The notes beneath the pieces are model-generated. The model had not been told where the DNA came from. It searched no databases and saw nothing but the letters and a program-made list of their open reading frames with translations. From Rhodocyclaceae bacterium (GTDB lineage: Bacteria > Pseudomonadota > Gammaproteobacteria > Burkholderiales > Rhodocyclaceae): 6,570 nucleotides of DNA. Below, in pieces: positions 1 through 5,688 of this stretch. How positions within the stretch are numbered: position 1 is the first letter of the stretch; each line of letters starts with the position of its first letter. The position numbers and the translations under genes are program-made. Location of the stretch: NCBI GenBank assembly GCA_025361105.1, contig JANYAW010000315.1:1-6570 (forward strand). The letters are read 5' to 3'.

Positions 1-63
1 ATGGCCGATGGCCGCATTTTGGTGGGCTTTGATCCGACGCTATTTGATAGCTTCGTTGCATAG
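1..63 (+). CDS. C-terminal end of an ArsC/YffB-like reductase (5' partial)
   Basis: The first 20 codons, ending in TAG at 61-63, read ADGRILVGFDPTLFDSFVA after an initial Met codon. This resembles the C-terminus of the ArsC/Spx/YffB thioredoxin-fold family, which typically ends in a segment like RPV-x-x-x-DGR-x-x-VGFD followed by a short helix. The rest of the gene lies left of the window, so the ATG at position 1 is probably internal rather than the start. The stop lies 6 bases before the hslO start and in the same frame, which suggests co-transcription. The match rests on a short tail only. The catalytic CX5R-type region is not visible, so function cannot be confirmed. Confidence 0.5.
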   Translation: MADGRILVGFDPTLFDSFVA

Positions 64-69
64 TCGCGA

Positions 70-1008
70 ATGGATACGGTACATCGTTTTTTATTTGAAG
101 CGCTGGATATTCGCGGCGTGTTGGTGCAGCTTGGACCAGCGTGGCAAGCGATGCATGCACGGCGTGAATATCCCGCTGCTATGTGTACGCTACTCGGCGA
201 AATGGCGGCAGTGACGACCTTGATGGGTAGCAATCTCAAAGCGCCTGGGCGCTTATCGTTTCAGCTTCAGGGCAATGGCCAGGTGAGCATGCTGGTAGTC
301 GATTGCGATGAGCAACTGCGCTTGCGCGGGATGGCTAGGGGCCAAAGTGACGGCGACGAAGCGGGGAATTCGCAAAGCACTGCTTCGCGCCCGCGTAGCG
401 GCTCGGCTGTGCAAAGCCGAGACTCCACAGACGGCGTATCGCCAGCACCAACTGGCGAAATTCGCGATTTGGTGGGTGATGGTCAATTGGTGCTCACGCT
501 GCAAACTGAAGGCGCGGGACCGTACCAAAGTTATGTGCCGATTGAAGGCGATTCGCTGGCAAAAATGTTTGAGCATTACCTGGCGCTGTCCGATCAACAA
601 CCAGCACGACTTTGGCTAGCGGCCAGCGAACACAAGGCCTGCGCGCTGTTGCTGCAAAAATTGCCCGGCGCGGATGAACGCGATATCGATGGTTGGACGC
701 GGGTGGAAACTTTGGCCGACACGGTCACGCGCGCTGAACTTGGCTTACCGCCCGAAGATTTGCTGGCGCGGCTTTTCGGCGAGGAAGAAGTACGTTTGTT
801 TGCACCGCGCTACGCCACTTGGCATTGTCCGCGCAACGAAGAAAAAGTGCGCAACGTGCTGCTCTCCTTGGGTCGCGAAGAACTGGAATCCATGCTGGAA
901 AAAGCCGACATCATCGAAGTCGATGACGAAATCTGCGGCCATGAATATCGCTTCGGGCCGGAGATTTTGAATGAGTTATTCCCCCCTGAGGGGCGGGTTT
1001 TACATTAA
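70..1008 (+). CDS. hslO: Hsp33 redox-type holdase chaperone, degenerate zinc site and internal insertion
   Basis: Hsp33 is a cytosolic holdase activated by oxidative unfolding; normally a C-terminal zinc centre of four cysteines (CxC...CxxC) acts as its redox switch. Family signatures visible here are MGSNLKAPGRLSFQLQG near residue 53, LVGDGQLVLTL at 134-144, an EHYLALSDQQPARLWLAA segment near 168-185 and LADTVTRAELGLPPEDLLARLF near 215-236. In the zinc domain only C253 and C289 remain. They are 36 residues apart, as are C232 and C268 of E. coli Hsp33; the partners at the C234 and C265 positions are R255 and D286. The protein is 312 residues against about 290 usual. The excess is a low-complexity Ser/Arg/Gly stretch at about residues 94-121, encoded by a dispersed repeat. 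ATG at 70 is the first start after the in-frame TAG of the upstream gene; its Shine-Dalgarno is weak, consistent with translational coupling. The family call is firm, but redox-regulated function is doubtful. Confidence 0.93.
   Translation: MDTVHRFLFEALDIRGVLVQLGPAWQAMHARREYPAAMCTLLGEMAAVTTLMGSNLKAPGRLSFQLQGNGQVSMLVVDCDEQLRLRGMARGQSDGDEAGNSQSTASRPRSGSAVQSRDSTDGVSPAPTGEIRDLVGDGQLVLTLQTEGAGPYQSYVPIEGDSLAKMFEHYLALSDQQPARLWLAASEHKACALLLQKLPGADERDIDGWTRVETLADTVTRAELGLPPEDLLARLFGEEEVRLFAPRYATWHCPRNEEKVRNVLLSLGREELESMLEKADIIEVDDEICGHEYRFGPEILNELFPPEGRVLH
349..436 (+). repeat. Dispersed hairpin repeat, copy 1, inserted in hslO
   Basis: The core at 367-416 matches the reverse complement of 5620-5669 at 41 of 50 ungapped positions, with weaker similarity on both sides. 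The copy contains three consecutive potential hairpins: 371-379 with 381-389 (8 of 9 pairs), CCGC 391-394 with GCGG 398-401, and a perfect 7-base stem CTCGGCT 402-408 with AGCCGAG 415-421. A direct repeat GACGGCG occurs at 349-355 and 430-436. It is a candidate target-site duplication enclosing a 74-base element. The 81-base spacing is 27 codons, so hslO stays in frame, and the segment has no stop in the hslO frame. It encodes no recognisable transposase and is best described as a non-autonomous MITE- or REP-like element. The exact ends are uncertain. Confidence 0.7.
983..1001 (+). terminator. Possible hslO terminator overlapping its last codons
   Basis: A short stem CCCC 983-986 with GGGG 990-993 (loop TGA) is followed by CGGG and TTTT at 998-1001. 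It lies within the last hslO codons, just after the ELF that usually ends the conserved Hsp33 core, so the extra tail PPEGRVLH is encoded by the hairpin region. The stem is only 4 pairs and the U-tract is short, so termination efficiency may be low. Only 16 bases separate the hslO and maiA stops, which leaves no room for a separate terminator. Confidence 0.3.
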
Positions 1009-1024
1009 CGTTGTACTAGAAAAA

Positions 1025-1669
1025 TCACACCGCGTCGGCTTGATTCTGCGGCGCAGCGGCGATAAATGTGGGTAGTTCACGGCAACGCGCGTCGATTCGC
1101 AGCAGGGTCGGGAAGGCGCTTAAATCAAGATCGAAGCGCCGCGCATTGGCGACTTGCGGCACCAGAAAAATATCCGCCAGCGTGGGCGCGTCGCCATGAC
1201 AAAAAATACCAGTGGCGGACTCTGTCGCCAGTTGCGCTTCCAACGCGGCAAAACCCAGCCGTATCCAGTGGTGGTACCACGCAAGTTTTTGCGCTTCGGT
1301 TAATCCCAGTGTTCCAGTCAAATAATTCAACACCCGCAAGTTGTTCAGCGGATGTATTTCACAAGCGATTGCTAGCGCCAGCGCACGTACGCGCGCACGC
1401 TGGCTGGCAGCGGTGGGCAACAGGGGCGGTGCTGGCTGTATTTCATCGAGATACTCACAAATCGCCAGCGACTGCGTGATCAGTACACCGTCATCATCGA
1501 GTGCCGGCACCAATCCTTGGTGATTCAAGGCGAGGTATTCCACATGGTTTTGCTCGCCGCCGTCGCGCACTAGATGAACCGGTATCATTTCCGGTCTTAG
1601 CCCCTTGAGCGCCAAAGCGATGCGCGCGCGATAGGCCGCCGATGAACGAAAATAAGTGTAAAGCTTCAT
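1025..1669 (-). CDS. maiA: Maleylacetoacetate isomerase (zeta-class glutathione S-transferase)
   Basis: MaiA isomerises maleylacetoacetate to fumarylacetoacetate using glutathione, in cytosolic tyrosine/homogentisate-type ring degradation; related enzymes act on maleylpyruvate. The 214-residue length is typical. The N-terminal thioredoxin-like domain carries YFRSSAAYRARIAL at 6-19, with the active-site serines S9 and S10; the zeta-class cysteine after them is Ala11, as in many bacterial members. Glutathione-site features follow: Q51, cis-proline loop LVPAL at 53-57 and Q66-S67. The all-alpha domain has NNLRVLNYL at 109-117, LADIFLVPQVANARRFDLD at 164-182 and a final FPTLLRID segment. ATG at 1669-1667 is preceded by AGGAGG at ideal spacing. 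The gene converges on hslO and is divergent from the c-di-GMP gene. The likely partner, a fumarylacetoacetate-hydrolase-family gene, is on the same strand but 4 kb away. Sequence alone does not separate maleylacetoacetate from maleylpyruvate as the substrate. Confidence 0.92.
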   Translation of the reverse strand: MKLYTYFRSSAAYRARIALALKGLRPEMIPVHLVRDGGEQNHVEYLALNHQGLVPALDDDGVLITQSLAICEYLDEIQPAPPLLPTAASQRARVRALALAIACEIHPLNNLRVLNYLTGTLGLTEAQKLAWYHHWIRLGFAALEAQLATESATGIFCHGDAPTLADIFLVPQVANARRFDLDLSAFPTLLRIDARCRELPTFIAAAPQNQADAV

Positions 1670-1678
1670 TGATGTCGT

Positions 1679-1684
1679 CCTCCT
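1679..1684 (-). promoter_or_regulatory. maiA ribosome-binding site
   Basis: The complementary strand reads AGGAGG, a full Shine-Dalgarno match, 9 bases before the ATG at 1669-1667. It fixes the maiA start. It is much stronger than the sites in front of hslO and the c-di-GMP gene, suggesting efficient translation of maiA. Confidence 0.8.
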
Positions 1685-1701
1685 ATTTGGCTCGGCTTTG
1701 C

Positions 1702-1739
1702 GCTAGCGTGATGGGATGCCGATACGATGCCACTCTAGC
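1702..1739. repeat. Imperfect inverted repeat with internal direct repeats in the maiA leader
   Basis: GCTAGCGTG at 1702-1710 pairs with CACTCTAGC at 1731-1739 at 8 of 9 positions around a 20-base centre. Inside are two GATGCC hexamers at 1715-1720 and 1726-1731, 11 bases apart, about one helical turn. The structure overlaps the proposed maiA -10 region, so it could be an operator or a leader hairpin. No regulator is encoded in the window, and the assignment is tentative. Confidence 0.25.
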
Positions 1740-1755
1740 AGCCCCAAGCCGTCAA
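1727..1755 (-). promoter_or_regulatory. Possible sigma70-type promoter of maiA
   Basis: On the minus strand TTGACG (1755-1750) matches five of six -35 consensus bases. After a 17-base spacer comes TGGCAT (1732-1727), a weak -10 with three of six matches. Placement about 60 bases upstream of the maiA start is reasonable. The weak -10 and the inverted repeat overlapping it would fit a regulated promoter, but this is only a pattern match. Confidence 0.28.
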
Positions 1756-1861
1756 TTGGTCGGCCAAATTTTTTCCGCGCCACCTGCCTTAGCAACACTA
1801 CTGGAAAGCATCCTGACCTATCATGAACAAACTTCACCACTAGGAAAAAAGCGGGATCAAC

Positions 1862-4800
1862 ATGTCCGTTGCCGCCTTAGAACTGTTCGCTTTCAACGAA
1901 GACGTCGCCGCGTTCGAGAACGCCCTGACGCAGACTTCTGTACGCACTGTCGCACAGCTGTTGCCCTTGGTTTGGCATTTGCGTCAGCGTGATTGCGGGC
2001 GCATGCAACAGTTGGCCGACGAAATTGAATCCTTGTTGCCATCGGCGAGCCTGGATGAGATAGAAAAAACGCGCGTGTTAGCGCGTGTCCAGTTATCCCG
2101 TGCAGAAGCGCATGCAATGTTCGCCGAATTTGAACGCGCAGAAGCATTGACGGCACTTGCGCTCAGCGCGTTTGAGCGTATCGATGAGATCACTGGCATT
2201 GGCGATGGCTATTGGCTGCTGGCATCAATTTGGACTGATCATGGTGATGAACTCAAAGCTGTCAAATGCCTTGGTCTTGCACTGGAGCACTATCGAAACT
2301 GCGGTGACCAGCATCGCATCGATGCCGCAGTGGCACGCACCTTGGCCAACAATGCGTTCTCCGATGCAACTCGCGCGGCGGTAGATTTACAACAAGCGTT
2401 TTCGGATCCTGAATCGCATCAGGACCCTAGCGCGGTATGGATTGCGATCGCCCGCGCCAATGTCGCCGGCCTGACCGACGACCCACTCACGTCGATTAAG
2501 TTTGATCTCAAAGCCTATGAAATCGGGATGAGTAGCGGACAGATTCGCCAAGCACTGTCCAGCGCCGTCAACGCGGCCGAGAGTTTTGCCACACTAGGTG
2601 AAATTAGTGCAGCATTGGACTGGAGCGAACGTGCCTTGCAACAAGCACGCGATAAATCCTGGCCAGCATCAATTGGCATTTGTTTGATGCAAGTCGGCGA
2701 CGTGATGCGCCTGCTCGGGCGACCCGACGAAGCGCGCGCATATTTGCAGGAAGCGCTGAGCGTAATGGCCGCCGTATCGCAGTCGCGCAATCACGAACAA
2801 GTGCTTGGCAATCTGGGGCAACTAGCGCTCGATGTTGGCAACAATGCCGAAGCGCTCGAATGGTTTACCAAATTCGAGCAGCATTTAGGGATGCACGGTG
2901 AACCTGATTTGATGATGCGTTTGCGGCGCGGCCAAGCCACTGCTTTGTCCCGACTTGGCCAGCCCGAACAGGCGCAGATTCACATTCGCGAAGCACTGAC
3001 GCTCGCCCGCGCGACCGGTAATGCCGACGAACAAATCCGCGTCTTGCGGACTTGCGCCGAACTGCATCGAGACCACCAGTTGTCTGCGCCGGAACTTATG
3101 TCTGCCGCCACCGCCGAATTGCATTTTCTCGACGAAGCGATGCGCATCGTCGGCACCATAAGCGGTTACTCTGCGCCTGTCGGTTTGCTCAATCAGCTTG
3201 CCGGCGCCTATGCCGCAATTCATGATTACGCACGCGCTTATGAAGTATCTGTCGCGGCTAATGATGCCGCCAGCAAAGGCCGTCGAGGTGAAGCGCAGAA
3301 CCGCGCGCTGGCGATGAAAGTTCGCCAAGAAATTGATCGTGCGCATGCCGATAGCCAGCATTTGCGCGAACTGGCCGCGACTTTGCAAGAGACCAATGCG
3401 ACACTGGAAACCTTGGGTACCATTGGCCGCGATATCACCACCAGTCTCGATATCAGCGAGGTATGCAAGGCACTCTACCGACACGTCAACGACTTGCTCG
3501 ATGCCACCTCGTTCTGGATTTTCTTGCTTGATGAAGATGGCACCACGCTGACCTCTAGCTTCGGTGCCGAGAGTCACCAAGTAGTCGACACCGCCCTCAC
3601 GTTTCCAGTTGATCATCCGACCGCACTGACTGCGCGCTGCGCCCGTGAGCGTGTCGAAATTGTGATGAGCGAACTTCCGGCACCGCTGTTAGTGAATACA
3701 ATACCCGGTACTCAGCCGAGTAAAAGTCTGCTGTTTGCGCCGCTCGAAATCGGCAAGCGTTTTCTGGGTGTCATCACCATACAGTCGCTCAAGGCAAATG
3801 CCTACGGCGAGCGCGAGCGCTCGATTTTTCGTACCCTGAATGCCTACGGCGCGATTGCGCTCGACAACGCGGCGGCCTATGCCAAGGTGGAAGCGGCGCG
3901 CGCGATGACTGCGTTGCAAGAACAAGAACTGCGGATTGCAGCGACGGCTTTCGAATCACAAGAGGGCTTGTTGATTACCGATGCCGAGCGAATTATCTTG
4001 CGCGTCAATCTGGCGTTCACCAAAGTTACCGGCTACGAAGCCGAAGAAATCATCGGCAAGCTACCGTCGATGTTCCGCTCACCGCGAATGAAGGCCGAAG
4101 ATTACGACCACATGAATGCCACGGTCATGTCCGTAGGTAACTGGCAAGGTGAGATTTTTGCGCAGCGCAAAGACGGCAGCGCCTTTCCGCTTTGGATCTC
4201 TATTTCCTCGGTGCGAGATGAAAAAAATGCGGTAACTAATCTGGTTTACTCGGTCGTCGATATCACTGAACGCAAACTCGCCGAAGATGCCATTCGTAGC
4301 CTGGCGTTTTACGATGCGCTCACCGAATTGCCCAACCGACGCTTGTTGCTTGATCGTCTGCGGCAAGCAATGGCAACCAGCACGCGGAGCGGGCTATACG
4401 GCGCATTGCTGTTTATCGATTTGGACAACTTCAAAAAACTTAACGACACCCGTGGCCATGACATTGGTGATTTGTTGTTGCGGCAAGTTTCACAACGTCT
4501 GGGTGACTGTTTGCGCGAAGGCGATACAGCAGCGCGTCTAGGCGGTGACGAATTTGTGATTTTGTTGTGCGAACTGAGCGACGATCTGTTGGAAGCCGCT
4601 GAAAAAACCGAACTCGTCGCCGAGAAAATTCTCTCCGCGCTGAATCAACCTTATACGCTCGGCGAACAGCAACACCACAGCACGCCGAGCATCGGTGTGT
4701 GTTTGTACAGCGGACAAACTGAAACGATAGACGATTTGCTCAAGCAAGCCGACTTGGCGATGTATCAATCCAAAGCTGCAGGTCGCAACGCGATTCGGTT

Positions 4801-5584
4801 TTTTGATTCAGCCATGCAAATTGCAGTCAGTGCGCACGCCGCGCTCGAAGCCGACATGCGTCGCGCGTTGGAAGGCAAACAATTCGTTCTCGACTACCAA
4901 GCGCAAGTCGACGGCAAAGGCCGCGTGGTTGGTGCCGAAGCGCTGGTAAGTTGGCAGCATCCGCTGAAAGGCAAAGTCTCGCCGGGCGAATTTATTCCAC
5001 TGGCCGAAGAAACCGGATTGATTTTGCCGCTCGGTGAATGGGTACTGGAAACTGCTTGCCAGCAATTACATGTGTGGGCGGCAAATCCAGCCACCGCGCA
5101 CCTCACGCTGGCCGTAAACATCAGCGCGCGCCAGTTCCACGCTGCGAACTTTGTCGATCAAGTCACTTCCACTTTGAAGCACACCAAAGCCGATCCACAC
5201 AAGCTAAAACTTGAACTCACCGAAAGTTTGCTGCTCAAAGATGTCGACATCGTGATTGTCAAAATGAAAACACTGATCAAACATGGCGTGCGTTTTTCAC
5301 TTGACGACTTTGGCACCGGCTATTCGTCCTTGTCTTACCTCAAACGCTTGCCGTTTGAGCAATTGAAAATCGATCAATCCTTCGTCCGCGATATTTTTAT
5401 CGACGCCAATGATCTGGCCATTGTGCGCGCCATTGTCACGTTAGGGCGAACGCTGGGCTTGGGCGTGATTGCCGAAGGCGTGGAAACCGAAGAACAGCGC
5501 AAGTTTTTGGAATCAACCGGCTGCGAATCCTTCCAAGGCTATTTGTTTGGCAGGCCGGTGCCGGCTGAGTTGTTGATGGGTTGA
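1862..5584 (+). CDS. TPR-GAF-PAS-GGDEF-EAL c-di-GMP signalling protein
   Basis: A 1240-residue protein with no signal peptide or membrane helix, so probably cytosolic. Residues 1 to about 470 form helical TPR-like repeats of MalT style, with clear A/L/G-spaced units around 94-150, 245-300 and 315-390. A coiled-coil stretch follows (about 475-520), then a GAF domain (about 522-675), a PAS/PAC domain (about 690-805), GGDEF (about 811-980) and EAL (about 990-1236). GGDEF: D853, GGDEF at 894-898 and the inhibitory RxxD site R885/D888 are intact, so diguanylate cyclase activity with product inhibition is plausible. EAL: E1026, N1086, E1118, E1121, D1148-D1149, K1169, E1205 and Q1225 are present, so phosphodiesterase activity is plausible. 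The conserved arginine of the ExLxR motif is S1030. The ATG at 1862 has a weak GGGA at 1853-1856. The TPR and GAF/PAS parts probably sense a protein partner or small ligand. Net output (synthesis or breakdown) cannot be read from sequence. Confidence 0.93.
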   Translation: MSVAALELFAFNEDVAAFENALTQTSVRTVAQLLPLVWHLRQRDCGRMQQLADEIESLLPSASLDEIEKTRVLARVQLSRAEAHAMFAEFERAEALTALALSAFERIDEITGIGDGYWLLASIWTDHGDELKAVKCLGLALEHYRNCGDQHRIDAAVARTLANNAFSDATRAAVDLQQAFSDPESHQDPSAVWIAIARANVAGLTDDPLTSIKFDLKAYEIGMSSGQIRQALSSAVNAAESFATLGEISAALDWSERALQQARDKSWPASIGICLMQVGDVMRLLGRPDEARAYLQEALSVMAAVSQSRNHEQVLGNLGQLALDVGNNAEALEWFTKFEQHLGMHGEPDLMMRLRRGQATALSRLGQPEQAQIHIREALTLARATGNADEQIRVLRTCAELHRDHQLSAPELMSAATAELHFLDEAMRIVGTISGYSAPVGLLNQLAGAYAAIHDYARAYEVSVAANDAASKGRRGEAQNRALAMKVRQEIDRAHADSQHLRELAATLQETNATLETLGTIGRDITTSLDISEVCKALYRHVNDLLDATSFWIFLLDEDGTTLTSSFGAESHQVVDTALTFPVDHPTALTARCARERVEIVMSELPAPLLVNTIPGTQPSKSLLFAPLEIGKRFLGVITIQSLKANAYGERERSIFRTLNAYGAIALDNAAAYAKVEAARAMTALQEQELRIAATAFESQEGLLITDAERIILRVNLAFTKVTGYEAEEIIGKLPSMFRSPRMKAEDYDHMNATVMSVGNWQGEIFAQRKDGSAFPLWISISSVRDEKNAVTNLVYSVVDITERKLAEDAIRSLAFYDALTELPNRRLLLDRLRQAMATSTRSGLYGALLFIDLDNFKKLNDTRGHDIGDLLLRQVSQRLGDCLREGDTAARLGGDEFVILLCELSDDLLEAAEKTELVAEKILSALNQPYTLGEQQHHSTPSIGVCLYSGQTETIDDLLKQADLAMYQSKAAGRNAIRFFDSAMQIAVSAHAALEADMRRALEGKQFVLDYQAQVDGKGRVVGAEALVSWQHPLKGKVSPGEFIPLAEETGLILPLGEWVLETACQQLHVWAANPATAHLTLAVNISARQFHAANFVDQVTSTLKHTKADPHKLKLELTESLLLKDVDIVIVKMKTLIKHGVRFSLDDFGTGYSSLSYLKRLPFEQLKIDQSFVRDIFIDANDLAIVRAIVTLGRTLGLGVIAEGVETEEQRKFLESTGCESFQGYLFGRPVPAELLMG

Positions 5585-5611
5585 ACATAATCGCCTCTTG
5601 TGCGGGTGCTC

Positions 5612-5685
5612 AGTGCTGTCTTTGCAAAGCCTACCCGCTCCAGCGGCGCAAAGCAGTGCCTTGCGAATTTCTCCTTCCGCCACCG
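5612..5685 (-). repeat. Dispersed hairpin repeat, copy 2, in a convergent gap
   Basis: The core 5669-5620 read on the minus strand matches hslO bases 367-416 at 41 of 50 ungapped positions. Weaker similarity reaches about 5612 on one side and about 5685 on the other. Hairpins are conserved in position: 5647-5655 with 5657-5665 (9 pairs, one of them a mismatch on this strand and a G-T wobble on the other), CCGCT 5635-5639 with AGCGG 5642-5646, and the perfect palindrome CTTTGCAAAG at 5620-5629. It fills most of the 104 bases between the convergent stops of the c-di-GMP gene and the FAH-family gene and may act there as a bidirectional terminator. A 4-base stem, CCGC 5677-5680 with GCGG 5685-5688, directly follows the FAH-family stop. 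Confidence 0.7.
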
Positions 5686-5688
5686 CGG

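Noticed and set aside
8..214. A 68-residue reading frame at the left edge.
   Set aside because: It overlaps the ArsC-like tail and hslO in another frame and shows no family resemblance.
367..465. AATTCGC occurs at 367-373 and again at 459-465, an alternative direct repeat around the hslO insert.
   Set aside because: The 92-base spacing is not a multiple of three, and AATTCGC is itself part of the repeat core in both copies, so GACGGCG fits better as the flanking duplication.
1689..1701. Possible third, truncated repeat copy: GGCTCGGCTTTGC resembles GGCTCGGCTGTGC in the hslO copy (12 of 13), and its complement shares GCAAAGCCGAG with bases 411-421.
   Set aside because: A match of this length between a short GC-rich element and the whole window is plausible by chance, and the flanks do not continue the similarity.
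1750..1770. AATTGG-TCGG-CCAAATT near-palindrome upstream of the c-di-GMP gene as an operator.
   Set aside because: The arms are short and need an indel to pair, there is no second site, and no convincing promoter for the plus-strand gene could be placed beside it.
2885..3616. A 243-residue minus-strand reading frame within the c-di-GMP gene.
   Set aside because: It is antisense to clear TPR and GAF coding sequence, has no recognisable domain, and is explained by codon bias of the true gene.
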